The notes below the pieces were generated by a model. That model was given only the letters and a program-made list of their open reading frames with translations. It did no database searches and was not told the DNA's origin. Shown one piece after another: positions 44,378-51,778 of a stretch of DNA of 56,787 nucleotides (the stretch's first letter is position 1; the number at the start of each line of letters is the position of its first letter). A program made the position numbers and the translations under genes. The stretch covers positions 1 to 56,787 of IMG/VR virus record IMGVR_UViG_3300028610_000868, one strand, 5' to 3'. Source of the DNA: a virus.

Positions 44378-44831
44378 CGCTAAAACTACGCGTCTTAGCG
44401 CCGATGAAGATTTGACGGAAAGAATGAACCCGATGCATCAACGGCTAAATGCCATGGGGAATAGGGGCAGAGCGGCTAGGAATATGGCTCGTGGTGAACG
44501 TGGTATGCGTGGACGTGACAGAATGAATGAAGAGGATGATTATATTCCTAACTGGGACGAGGAGAATCCACAAACATGGGATGTTCAACCAAGTGACGCT
44601 GACGATACTTTAGATCCAGAGTATGTAGCACACGTTAAAGAATTGGGCAAGGTGCTTAGAAAAGATCCACGAAATAGTAAAGAGTGGGAATCCAGATCTT
44701 GGGGATTGGCCAAATTACTTGCAAAGAAGTACAATATACCAGCGGATCATGCTTGGAGAAATTTAGATAATGCCTATTATGGAAGACCACTATGGTCTAC
44801 CTATACGGGCAGGCAGAAAGGCGAAGAATGA
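44286..44831 (+). CDS. Prohead core-like protein with duplicated gp67-type N-terminus
   Basis: From the ATG at 44286 this is a 181-residue protein. The first 36 residues duplicate the preceding gp67-like protein almost exactly. It then diverges into an Arg/Met/Gly-rich stretch (MGNRGRAARNMARGERGMRG) and an acidic linker (EENPQTWDVQPSDADD). A folded C-terminal part follows (LRKDPRNSKEWESRSWGLAKLLAKKY, ending GRPLWSTYTGRQ). The N-terminal helix probably directs it to the prohead core, with the new part as cargo or scaffold. An upstream start at 44160 lies in another gene and is rejected. Confidence 0.75.
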   Translation: MSDKDRIRDMVMALSRGDHEEAQAAANDVMAAKTTRLSADEDLTERMNPMHQRLNAMGNRGRAARNMARGERGMRGRDRMNEEDDYIPNWDEENPQTWDVQPSDADDTLDPEYVAHVKELGKVLRKDPRNSKEWESRSWGLAKLLAKKYNIPADHAWRNLDNAYYGRPLWSTYTGRQKGEE

Positions 44832-45169
44832 AACTGCACGAAATTACTAACATAAAATCATCTGGGGATGCTACCAGTTTAAGTGGTGGTAAGTTACCTA
44901 ACATATTCAGGGATAATGTTGACAGTGTTAGTAAATTGCCTCGTACCAAAAAGAAGGATATGTACGGTAGTACTGGAATGAAAACTAGCGTGGATAATTC
45001 CGGCGATGGAGATGTTGGAGATGCAGGCGCTCCTGCTGCTTCACCCTCTGGTGGTGCTGCCCCTGCTGGTGGTGCTGCCCCTGCGGGTAGTGGAGCTGGT
45101 AGTGGTAGTGGTAGTGGAGCTGGAGGTGGTGGAGCCGGTGGTGGAGCCGGTGGTGGAGCTGGGTCATGA
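44828..45169 (+). CDS. Hypothetical Gly/Ala/Ser-rich protein
   Basis: This 113-residue protein starts at an ATG overlapping the preceding TGA (ATGA). Residues 1-70 are soluble and basic (MKLHEITNIKS, LPRTKKKDMYG). The last 40 residues are only Gly, Ala, Pro and Ser in short repeats (GGAAPAGG, GSGSGSGAGG). It is in the head operon, so it may be a small core or head-associated protein. Nothing more can be said. Confidence 0.6.
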   Translation: MKLHEITNIKSSGDATSLSGGKLPNIFRDNVDSVSKLPRTKKKDMYGSTGMKTSVDNSGDGDVGDAGAPAASPSGGAAPAGGAAPAGSGAGSGSGSGAGGGGAGGGAGGGAGS

Positions 45170-45253
45170 GATTAACCGCTTCGCATACGAGATTGAAGTT
45201 AAACCCTCCCATTTGGGAAGTTTTTTCCAAAAACAGCGGGGGATTGGATAAAT

Positions 45254-45523
45254 ATGTTTAAACAGTCATTTAAAGAATATTTGAAAGAATATTATAAATA
45301 CTTTAATTCGTTTTCCGACGTTGTTGATCATCATGATACTGATGATGATTCAGAGAAAGATCACGAATCGGAGAGAAAAAAAGATGATGATTTCGCCAGT
45401 GATGGTGAAAGGATCGAAACTAAAAAGCGTGGTATTAAAAAGAGACATCATCGTCGGGATAAAGAGGATTTGAACCCTCGTAGATTCCGACAATGGATGG
45501 AAATTTCAATAGCAGGCGATTAA
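45254..45523 (+). CDS. Hypothetical highly charged small protein, possible core protein
   Basis: This 89-residue protein begins MFKQSFKEYLKEYY, an aromatic/Lys helix resembling capsid-core targeting peptides, then His/Asp runs (DHHDTDDDSEKDHESERKK), then a basic region (KKRGIKKRHHRRDKED). A GGGGGA ribosome site lies about 10 bases before the ATG. A GATAAATA motif overlaps the start and is probably not its promoter. It sits between core-like genes and the protease gp21, so it may be a prohead core component. Confidence 0.6.
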   Translation: MFKQSFKEYLKEYYKYFNSFSDVVDHHDTDDDSEKDHESERKKDDDFASDGERIETKKRGIKKRHHRRDKEDLNPRRFRQWMEISIAGD

Positions 45524-45537
45524 ATTAGGATATTACA

Positions 45538-46290
45538 ATGAACACAAAAGCAAAAACGAAATTATATGAATCCCTAGAAGCCTTTGTTGACGCGGTTGCT
45601 AACAATGATACAGAAGCAGAACGCGATTCTATGAAGTCTTACATTACTGCAAAGACTAAAATTACTTTGGAATCAGGTAAGGAAAACAACATTAAGCTTG
45701 ACGGCAACGATGTATTGGTTGCTGGAAAGAAAGTTGGTACCTTTTCCCATGACGTAGAAGACTCGAAAACTTCCATCCAGTTTGAAGCTGCCGACGGCGA
45801 GAAAGCAGAATTTGCTTCCTTGGAAGAGTTGTATGGCCATATAGCTGAGAAATTCAGTGTGAAAGAAGATGCCATCAATGAAGATGACGTGGCTGAAGGC
45901 GCGGCTGATGTACAACCGGCTGTTACCAAGCAGAAAGCCGGTGCTGATAAGAGAACCAAGCGTATGGCTGACTCCAAGAAAACAAAACAGGGTGATAGTA
46001 AGGAAGGCAGCTATGATGGAGGCACTGATGTGAATATGAGTGACGCTCCTGCACATTCTGGCCATGAAGTTGATCCTCGTCATAAGACTGGGTATTATGA
46101 TCAACATGACCCACGTTCTGGCCATAAGGATAAGATTAAGGGCGGTTCTGACGCGGCACATCCGGGTGCAGCATCTGACATTGAGACAGACGGTAACTAC
46201 GATAAGCACGATGTACGAAAGTCTCATAAAAAGGGTGATCACAAGACTGGTGGTTCTGCCACCACGAAGGGTAAGCACGACAGTAAGTAA
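45538..46290 (+). CDS. Hypothetical prohead core-like protein with His/Lys/Gly-rich tail
   Basis: This is a 250-residue protein. Residues about 9-44 (LYESLEAFVDAVANNDTEAE, then KSYITAKTKITLES) follow the same helix pattern as gp67 and the duplicated module upstream (AxxxxDxxEAxxxxxxxxxAKT). A small beta-rich domain follows (about 45-110). The last 120 residues are a charged low-complexity tail of repeated HxxD/GGS/KKG units (YDQHDPRSGHKDK, YDKHDVRKSHKKG). A scaffold core role next to gp21 is likely. T4 gp22 is not otherwise visible in the window. Confidence 0.65.
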   Translation: MNTKAKTKLYESLEAFVDAVANNDTEAERDSMKSYITAKTKITLESGKENNIKLDGNDVLVAGKKVGTFSHDVEDSKTSIQFEAADGEKAEFASLEELYGHIAEKFSVKEDAINEDDVAEGAADVQPAVTKQKAGADKRTKRMADSKKTKQGDSKEGSYDGGTDVNMSDAPAHSGHEVDPRHKTGYYDQHDPRSGHKDKIKGGSDAAHPGAASDIETDGNYDKHDVRKSHKKGDHKTGGSATTKGKHDSK

Positions 46291-46301
46291 CGGGGTATAT
46301 T

Positions 46302-46937
46302 ATGGAAACGGGTCTATTAATTGAAACGTTGCAGCCTCACGAGGGTAATATCATTACCGAGGGCGTGACAGGTAAAGATGGTAAGAAGAAGTTTTACCTG
46401 AAAGGTATTTTTATGCAAGCAGATGTTAAGAATAGGAATGGGCGTAATTATCCTCTTTCCGAAATTAGCAATGTTGTATCTACCGCTGCCAATAACATTA
46501 AAACACATGGTGGTATTTTTGGTGAGCTTGATCATCCACAGACTTTGACTATTAATATGGATAGGATTTCTCATGTTATTAAAGAACTGTACATGGATGG
46601 TGCCAATGCTATTGGTAGAGCGGAACTTCTTGATACCCCAATGGGGCAAATAGCCCAGACACTCGCAGAGAGTGGTGCCCGTTATGGCGTATCTAGCCGT
46701 GGTACTGGTGATGTTGGTGATGACGGTGATGTTGGTGGTTACAACTTTGTTACGTGTGATTTGGTTGTTACACCATCTGCCGAGGGAGCTATGCCAGATC
46801 CGATCTACGAGTCGTTGCAGCAAGATGTTAAGGGCCGACGTATTTTGACATTAGCTGAAGCCGTGCAAAATGACCCGAAAGCACAAGAATTCCTTAAGAA
46901 AGAAATCTTGAAGATGTTTGCAAGTATTTTACCGTAA
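46302..46937 (+). CDS. 21: Prohead core protease gp21
   Basis: This 211-residue serine protease (T4 gp21: 212) cleaves scaffold and head proteins after hydrophobic-x-Glu. Motifs: NRNGRNYPL (45-53), GELDHP (74-79) with H78 as candidate catalytic His, MGQIAQTLAESG (114-125) and YGVSSRGTG (128-136) with the nucleophilic Ser at 131 or 132, then CDLVVTPSAEGA. It closes the core operon, as in T4. A hairpin terminator follows its stop by 24 bp. Confidence 0.95.
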   Translation: METGLLIETLQPHEGNIITEGVTGKDGKKKFYLKGIFMQADVKNRNGRNYPLSEISNVVSTAANNIKTHGGIFGELDHPQTLTINMDRISHVIKELYMDGANAIGRAELLDTPMGQIAQTLAESGARYGVSSRGTGDVGDDGDVGGYNFVTCDLVVTPSAEGAMPDPIYESLQQDVKGRRILTLAEAVQNDPKAQEFLKKEILKMFASILP

Positions 46938-46960
46938 AAAAGATTGTAAGAAAGATTGTA

Positions 46961-46983
46961 AAAGGGGCGAAAGCCCCTTTTTT
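46961..46983. terminator. Intrinsic terminator after gp21
   Basis: AAAGGGGC, loop GAAA, GCCCCTTT and a T-run. It separates convergent genes and works for the plus strand best. Confidence 0.9.
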
Positions 46984-47404
46984 ATACATGTGGGTTGAAA
47001 GTCCCAGTTCTGTTCATCTGCATAACGGAATCATCATCACCTAATTTGAAGTTACTGTCATACTCGTCATCGTATACATCAGTATTAGGGAGTAATTCAC
47101 TATCAATTTCTTTGGAGTTTTTCATATTAGCGGCTCTTCGCCTGTCCCTGCTACCACCAAGGCTGTGGCTTAGCTCAATTGCCTGTTGCCCATTTTTTGT
47201 TAGTTCACTGTTGTTATCAACTAGCCCATACTCTTGTAATTCGTACACTATATCCATCATTCGGTCTGAAGCATTATCAAAATCCAAGCGGCCATCATAA
47301 ATCGCTTTAAGTGCTCCGACATGAAGGGGGGATAATTCGTTAAAATTTAATCCACTTTCCATCAATACGTCTTGCACATCATGGCATATATCGGTAACTT
47401 TCAT
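46982..47404 (-). CDS. Hypothetical protein with winged-helix-like segment
   Basis: This is a 140-residue protein. Residues about 25-90 look like a small winged helix (LSPLHVGALKAIYDGRL, ELQEYGLVDNNSELTKNGQQAIE). The rest is basic, then acidic (SRDRRRAANMKN, DDEYDSNFKLGDDD). The same segment pattern occurs in the protein at 49525-50241. A late-type AATAAATA lies 37-44 bp upstream. Its stop codon lies in the terminator T-run. Function unknown. Confidence 0.68.
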   Translation of the reverse strand: MKVTDICHDVQDVLMESGLNFNELSPLHVGALKAIYDGRLDFDNASDRMMDIVYELQEYGLVDNNSELTKNGQQAIELSHSLGGSRDRRRAANMKNSKEIDSELLPNTDVYDDEYDSNFKLGDDDSVMQMNRTGTFNPHV

Positions 47405-47440
47405 TATTATTATTATTCTCCAATTTCTTGCTTCGTATTA

Positions 47441-47448
47441 TATTTATT
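47441..47448 (-). promoter_or_regulatory. Possible late promoter (AATAAATA)
   Basis: AATAAATA on the minus strand, 37-44 bp upstream of the start at 47404. Confidence 0.4.
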
Positions 47449-47458
47449 CATTTCGTGC

Positions 47459-47487
47459 TTGTCAAGGAGTGTTTTATAGTTTATAAT
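47459..47487 (+). promoter_or_regulatory. Sigma70-like promoter for MazG-like, deformylase and tRNA genes
   Basis: TTGTCA, a 17-bp spacer and consensus TATAAT. The predicted start near 47494 leaves a leader of about 25 nt with GGGGAAG. Confidence 0.8.
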
Positions 47488-47518
47488 CACATTTTACATC
47501 TTATTGTCGGGGAAGATA

Positions 47519-47896
47519 ATGATGGAATATGAAAACGACGCATTGTATGCTACTATTAAATTATCTAGAAAACTGCAACCTGTTGCCGAGGCTAATGACT
47601 GGAGCATATCTGATGTGCTATCTAAGGCAATAGAGGAGTTGGGTGAATTTTCGGAGGCAGTACAGATTGAACGAGGTAAAATGAAAAACAAGATGAAAAA
47701 GCTAGATGCCCCGTTCTATGAGGCTGCTGATGTAATGCAATGTATTCTGGACACCCTTTCTAGATTACATCCCAATAAGTCTCCGGCGCAGATATGTACT
47801 CTATTATACCATGCTCTACGTAGTAAAGACAAGAAATGGGAAAATGTCGTACTTGCGGAGGCGACAGTGCTTGTGACGCAAGATCATGCCCTTTAA
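47519..47896 (+). CDS. MazG-like nucleotide pyrophosphohydrolase
   Basis: From the ATG at 47519 this is a 125-residue protein. An ATG at 47522 and a TTG at 47504 are also possible; GGGGAAG at 47509-47515 suits the ATGs. The all-alpha NTP pyrophosphatase pattern is present: KAIEELGEFSEAVQIERGK (ExxE) and, about 30 residues on, YEAADVMQCILDTL (ExxD), which coordinate magnesium. Phage MazG-like proteins hydrolyse dNTPs or alarmones. It leads an early operon and overlaps deformylase by 11 bases. Confidence 0.82.
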   Translation: MMEYENDALYATIKLSRKLQPVAEANDWSISDVLSKAIEELGEFSEAVQIERGKMKNKMKKLDAPFYEAADVMQCILDTLSRLHPNKSPAQICTLLYHALRSKDKKWENVVLAEATVLVTQDHAL

Positions 47897-48404
47897 AATT
47901 CTCAAGCTTGGTAGTGAGGAACTCACAGCACCAAACCTTATAGTGAAAGACCACTGGTTTAAAACCGACCAGCTTAAGCTATTTGCTAATGAGATGTTGG
48001 CGTGTATGGCATTATCTGATGGGATTGGGCTTGCCGCCCCACAGGTCGGCAAGAACATACGGCTGTTTGTAATGAACAATTCTCCAGAAGTTTTGGTGTG
48101 CATCAATCCTGTTATAATTGAGACTTCCGAGTTTAGCAGTGTTTCTTTGGAGGGCTGTTTATCCTTCCCCGGTTTGTACCTTGATATCATACGTCCAATA
48201 ACTGTGAAGGTTGCTTATTTTGATGTGGAAGGAGACTTGGTTGAGAGGGATTTGGATGGTATATTGGCTAGATGTTTTCAACATGAACTTGATCATTTGA
48301 ACGGAATTCTCTTTACTTCTCACGTAAAAAAGATTAAACTAGATCAAGCGAGAAGGAAAGCAAAGATAACGGAAAGAAAGAAGATAAGACGAAAACGAAG
48401 GTAA
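47886..48404 (+). CDS. def: Peptide deformylase
   Basis: This 172-residue protein carries all three deformylase motifs: GIGLAAPQVG (46-55), EGCLSFPG (89-96, metal ligand C91) and QHELDHLNG (132-140, ligands H133 and H137, catalytic E134). It removes the N-formyl group of new proteins. Phage-borne copies are known in aquatic phages. The C-terminus is a very basic helix (ARRKAKITERKKIRRKRR), which could bring it to the ribosome. It is followed by a tRNA gene after one base, so both are on one transcript. Confidence 0.96.
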   Translation: MPFKILKLGSEELTAPNLIVKDHWFKTDQLKLFANEMLACMALSDGIGLAAPQVGKNIRLFVMNNSPEVLVCINPVIIETSEFSSVSLEGCLSFPGLYLDIIRPITVKVAYFDVEGDLVERDLDGILARCFQHELDHLNGILFTSHVKKIKLDQARRKAKITERKKIRRKRR

Positions 48405-48405
48405 T

Positions 48406-48482
48406 GGCTAGGTAGCTCAGTCTGGCAGAGCGGGGGTCTCTAAAACCCTGAGTCGAGGGTTCGAACCCCTCCCTAGCCGCCA
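48406..48482 (+). tRNA. tRNA with CUA anticodon (amber suppressor type), Trp-like body
   Basis: All arms pair: acceptor GGCTAGG/CCTAGCC, D-stem GCTC/GAGC, anticodon stem GGGGT/ACCCT, T-stem GAGGG/CCCTC with TTCGAAC, discriminator G and encoded CCA. The loop is CTCTAAA, so U33 is followed by CUA, complementary to UAG. The arm GGTCTCTAAAACC differs by one base from that of E. coli tRNA-Trp (GGTCTCCAAAACC). It starts one base after the deformylase stop. Confidence 0.85.
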
Positions 48483-48534
48483 AATATTTGAAACATTACT
48501 TCCTGAGTAGACTTTTTAAAAAAGATGTGCTATC

Positions 48535-48900
48535 ATGTTCCTCATGAATAACACAGACACCAAGCGTACCCCAGTAAACAGCTCTAGTATGTGGGAAATC
48601 CTTGTGCCTACGGCAAACAATGAGGGCAAGCCATTTCGTACTAGATACCACAGGGTATGGGATGTAAAAGTTCGTAGGCTTTCCCATGGGTTAACTATAC
48701 TTAGTCCTGTTAGAGGGCAGTTTGTGGCCCCGGATGGGGAATTATTTACAGAACGTATGATTCCTGTAAGGATCATGTGTCCGAGAGAAGATATAAATAA
48801 GATTATTGACTTTACTATGAGATATTATGATCAGGATGCAGTTTTGGCCTACATGATATCCTCAGATTGCATTTTAAAATATCGGGAGACAAGGCAATAA
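48535..48900 (+). CDS. Hypothetical protein
   Basis: This is a 121-residue protein I do not recognise. It alternates like a small beta-barrel (WEILVPTANNEGKPFRTRYH, VWDVKVRRLSHGLTIL, GQFVAPDGELFTERMIPV) and ends in a short helix (DINKIIDFTMRYYDQDAVLAY). An ATG at 48544 is an alternative start; neither has a clear Shine-Dalgarno. It lies between the amber-type tRNA and a phosphoesterase gene. Confidence 0.7.
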   Translation: MFLMNNTDTKRTPVNSSSMWEILVPTANNEGKPFRTRYHRVWDVKVRRLSHGLTILSPVRGQFVAPDGELFTERMIPVRIMCPREDINKIIDFTMRYYDQDAVLAYMISSDCILKYRETRQ

Positions 48901-48946
48901 TGCCAACCACAGGGGTAAAAAATGTATATAACGAAAGGAGAAATTC

Positions 48947-49504
48947 ATGAATACATTTTTTACAGGCGACCAACACTTTGGTCATAAAAACATTTGCAGG
49001 TTTGTAAATCGCCCTTTCGCTTCCATTGAGGAAATGAATGAGGCACTTATCAAGAATCATAATGACACGGTTAACCCCGGTGATGTAGTTTGGTTTTTGG
49101 GTGATTTTGGCTTTATGAGTCAAACTGGTATCAGAGCCATTCTAAGACGATTGAATGGTCAGAAGAATCTTATCTTGGGAAATCATGATAAGCCTTTTAT
49201 GAAACGCGGAAGGGAATTTATAGGCAAAGGATTGCTTAATGCCATTTTTCATTATAGAGAAATCAATATTGAAAAACAGCATATAGTTCTTCTTCACTAC
49301 GGTATGAGGGTGTGGAACAGGGCACATCACAGTTCATGGCATCTATACGGTCATTCTCATGGGTCACTCCCCCCATATCATAAATCACTTGATGTAGGAG
49401 TAGACTCTAAGGAGATAACCCCTGAATACAGACCTTATGCCTTTGAAGAGGTAAAGAGGTTTATGCAATCGAGAACGGCAGAATCGGTAGATCACCACAA
49501 CTAA
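48947..49504 (+). CDS. Calcineurin-like metallophosphoesterase
   Basis: This 185-residue protein has the two-metal phosphoesterase motifs: FTGDQHFGHKNI (D8, H10), LGDFGF (about 52), GNHD (about 80), HYGMR (about 105) and YGHSHGS (about 122). Small phage members of this family act on nucleotides or as phosphatases; the substrate cannot be read from sequence. AAGGAG precedes the ATG at good spacing. It is separate from gp47, which is the nuclease member of the same superfamily. Confidence 0.88.
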   Translation: MNTFFTGDQHFGHKNICRFVNRPFASIEEMNEALIKNHNDTVNPGDVVWFLGDFGFMSQTGIRAILRRLNGQKNLILGNHDKPFMKRGREFIGKGLLNAIFHYREINIEKQHIVLLHYGMRVWNRAHHSSWHLYGHSHGSLPPYHKSLDVGVDSKEITPEYRPYAFEEVKRFMQSRTAESVDHHN

Positions 49505-49524
49505 TTTATTTTGTTTGGTGTGAA

Positions 49525-50241
49525 TTAACCGAACTTAAGGTCGTCTAGGTTATCATCCCCATCATCCCCACCGATAGCAGCTAAGTCGTCTATTGCACTA
49601 GGGCGTTGTAGTGGTGCAGCCTTGCCACGTTTTTCTCTATGGGCTTCTAATGCTTCCTTCCCCTCTGGAGTAATGGCACCATCTGCGGTTACAAACTCAT
49701 CTTTTTTAAGCATGTCGAAGGTTTCGGAATACTTATCATTCTGTATAATATCGGTGCTAAGCTTGCCCTGACTTGCCATATTCAATATGAAGGGAGCGAA
49801 TTTGCCATAAACTGTGATATCAGCCTCCGGTGCAAAACCGTCATCTGGCTGTTCTCCTTTAACCTTTCCTGTAGTGGCTTTTTTGATTTCCGCTTTGGCT
49901 GTTTTCTTGATCTTATCCATGTTTTTCATGGTACGCTTTAAGGCGGCAGTCAAGGATTTACTGTTATTGGTTATTGCCTTCCTGTGTTTAGCAGACTCCT
50001 TTTTGTCGAAGCCACCACTTTTCTGAAGTCTAGCTACAATAGTTCTGGCCCTTGCTACAGCTTCTATTCTGCTCTGTAGCTCAGCAACCTTTTGGACAAG
50101 ATCATCACTTAGATCATCTAAAACGCCTTCATTTAACTGGGTGAAGGCCACCAGATGCTTGTATTCATTGAGTACAGCATCCATCTGTTTTGCAAGTTCC
50201 GTAAGTTCCCAGTCACTTACCATTTCATTTAGCAAATTCAT
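49525..50241 (-). CDS. Hypothetical helical protein with winged-helix-like segment
   Basis: This is a 238-residue protein. The N-terminal 130 residues are helical and increasingly basic (ELQSRIEAVARARTIVARL, AALKRTMKNMDKIKKTAKAEIKK). Residues about 150-215 resemble a small winged helix (FAPFILNMASQGKLS, MLKKDEFVTADGAITPEGKEALEAH), shared with the 46982-47404 protein. The tail is acidic (GGDDGDDNLDDL). AATAAATA lies 28-35 bp upstream. A DNA-associated late protein is possible; no function is assigned. Confidence 0.68.
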   Translation of the reverse strand: MNLLNEMVSDWELTELAKQMDAVLNEYKHLVAFTQLNEGVLDDLSDDLVQKVAELQSRIEAVARARTIVARLQKSGGFDKKESAKHRKAITNNSKSLTAALKRTMKNMDKIKKTAKAEIKKATTGKVKGEQPDDGFAPEADITVYGKFAPFILNMASQGKLSTDIIQNDKYSETFDMLKKDEFVTADGAITPEGKEALEAHREKRGKAAPLQRPSAIDDLAAIGGDDGDDNLDDLKFG

Positions 50242-50268
50242 AACAATTCCTCATTGACAATATAGAAG

Positions 50269-50276
50269 TATTTATT
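50269..50276 (-). promoter_or_regulatory. Possible late promoter (AATAAATA)
   Basis: AATAAATA on the minus strand, 28-35 bp upstream of the start at 50241. Confidence 0.45.
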
Positions 50277-50323
50277 GTAATATACGGTTTTTCCATATAA
50301 TTCATCCGAGACTAAATAAAAAT

Positions 50324-51091
50324 ATGAAAACTGTTAATACTTGGTGGTCAAAAGGCCCGTCGCCCGGTAATTTTGGGGATATACTAACTCCATTGTTAGT
50401 AGAACACTTTAGTGATCATGTTTGTGTGTTCGTCAATATGCCATTTACGTCCCCAACCTTATTTGGGACGGGGAGCATCCTTTCTCGTGCTGAAAACAAT
50501 ACTATTATCTGGGGTAGTGGGATGATGCGTGCCAGTGATCAGGTAAAGCGTGATGCCATATATCTATGTGTTCGTGGACCCAGAACGTATGAAATCCTTC
50601 AACAAAGACATGTTAAGTGTCCACCAATATTTGGTGACCCGGCATTACTTATGCCAAAGGTATATAACAGGACAGATCTTCCTAAGAGATTTGAATATGG
50701 GGTGTTTGCTCATTATGTTGATACCGAAACTGTTTCGAAATGGTATAGATACGATCAAACTGTCAAGATAATAAACCCATTGAATGCCAACCCGTTGCAG
50801 GTAATAGCTCAAACACTACAATGTGAAAGAATTATTAGCAGTTCATTGCATGGGGTGATTATAGCCCACGCTTATGGTATCCCGGCTATCTGGGTCAAGC
50901 ATTCAGATAAATTGAACGGGGACGGTATTAAGTTTCACGATCATTTTGAGTCTGTGAAACTAGTAGCTGAATGTATTGATTTTCAAGAACGTATTCCCGT
51001 AGAGGATTTGGGAAAATTTAATTATCAGGCTGGTATCAGTATTGATACTACTAAAATATCAAGAGCACTACAGAGCTATTTGAATGAGTAA
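50324..51091 (+). CDS. Polysaccharide pyruvyl transferase family protein
   Basis: This 255-residue protein follows the CsaB/WcaK-type pattern: SPGNFGDILTPLLVEHF (about 13-29), IIWGSGMM (about 66-73), YLCVRGPRTYEIL, PPIFGDPALLMP, then ERIISSSLHGVIIAHAYGIPAIWVK (about 168-192). Family enzymes add pyruvyl ketals to surface sugars. Phage copies may modify host glycans or virion glycans. It overlaps the next glycosyltransferase-like gene by 8 bases, so the two are a functional pair. Confidence 0.85.
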   Translation: MKTVNTWWSKGPSPGNFGDILTPLLVEHFSDHVCVFVNMPFTSPTLFGTGSILSRAENNTIIWGSGMMRASDQVKRDAIYLCVRGPRTYEILQQRHVKCPPIFGDPALLMPKVYNRTDLPKRFEYGVFAHYVDTETVSKWYRYDQTVKIINPLNANPLQVIAQTLQCERIISSSLHGVIIAHAYGIPAIWVKHSDKLNGDGIKFHDHFESVKLVAECIDFQERIPVEDLGKFNYQAGISIDTTKISRALQSYLNE

Positions 51092-51713
51092 TCCGTACCC
51101 AACAATAATTAGTTTTTACACACGGGCGTGGCTATATCCAAATTATGCTATTAAGATGCGGGTTGCATGTAAAGTTTTGGGGCTGGAGCATCATATTGTA
51201 TCTAGAGAAGATGCCGGGGGGTGGGTGGCGAACACCAGAATGAAGCCACAGTTTATCTATGAGGCCATACAGGAGTTACAGCGGCCAGTGTTGTGGATTG
51301 ACGTGGATGGTACTATATTACATATTCCAGAACTTCTCAGAGAAGGTTATCCTTTTGATTTTGCTGCAAGAAAGATGGGTAAGCATAGGGATAGAACGTG
51401 GCAAGTAGGTACGCTGTATTTCAATTATACCCCGGAATCCTTGGCGTTTTTGAAAGAATGGAATAGAAAGATAGTCGATGATACTTGGTCAGATGAATTA
51501 TCTTTGGATGAATTGTGGTTGGAACAGGGTGAAGAGATAAGAAATTTGAGAGTTGGTGAACTCCCCAAGGAATATTTTCAGATGTTACGGGGTGATAATT
51601 CGACACCATCTCCTAGTTCCGTTATATGTCATCGGGCATCTAAGGGTGATGATAAGATGCGGGTTATGAAAGGGATACGGGCTAAAAGGGCTGATCTTGG
51701 AACAGGCACATGA
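51084..51713 (+). CDS. Glycosyltransferase-like protein (GT-A nucleotide-sugar type)
   Basis: This 209-residue protein has a GT-A-like core: ISFYTRAWLYPNYA at the N-terminus, RPVLWIDVDGTILHIP with a DxD motif (D74-V-D76), FDFAARKMG, WQVGTLYFNYTPESLAFLKEWN and DELSLDELWLEQG. The DVD would bind metal and the sugar nucleotide. Coupled to the pyruvyl-transferase-like gene, it may build a modified surface sugar. The exact family is not certain. Confidence 0.72.
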   Translation: MSNPYPTIISFYTRAWLYPNYAIKMRVACKVLGLEHHIVSREDAGGWVANTRMKPQFIYEAIQELQRPVLWIDVDGTILHIPELLREGYPFDFAARKMGKHRDRTWQVGTLYFNYTPESLAFLKEWNRKIVDDTWSDELSLDELWLEQGEEIRNLRVGELPKEYFQMLRGDNSTPSPSSVICHRASKGDDKMRVMKGIRAKRADLGTGT

Positions 51714-51743
51714 TGTTTGATTCAAAAAAGATGATAAAAAGGG

Positions 51744-51772
51744 TTGACAAGGATTTTTTTGACATATATACT
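51744..51772 (+). promoter_or_regulatory. Strong sigma70-like promoter for the RHH-like regulator
   Basis: TTGACA, a 17-bp spacer and TATACT. The predicted start falls on about 51779, the A of the gene's ATG. The upstream text AAAAAGGGTTGACA recurs at the promoter at 52006. Confidence 0.8.
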
Positions 51773-51778
51773 TAGAGC

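Noticed and set aside
45207-45226. TCCC/GGGA hairpin with T-run as a terminator
   Set aside because: The stem is only 4 bp and it would interrupt the head operon before gp21.
45247-45254. GATAAATA as a late promoter for the 89-residue gene
   Set aside because: It overlaps the start codon, so the transcript would begin inside the gene.
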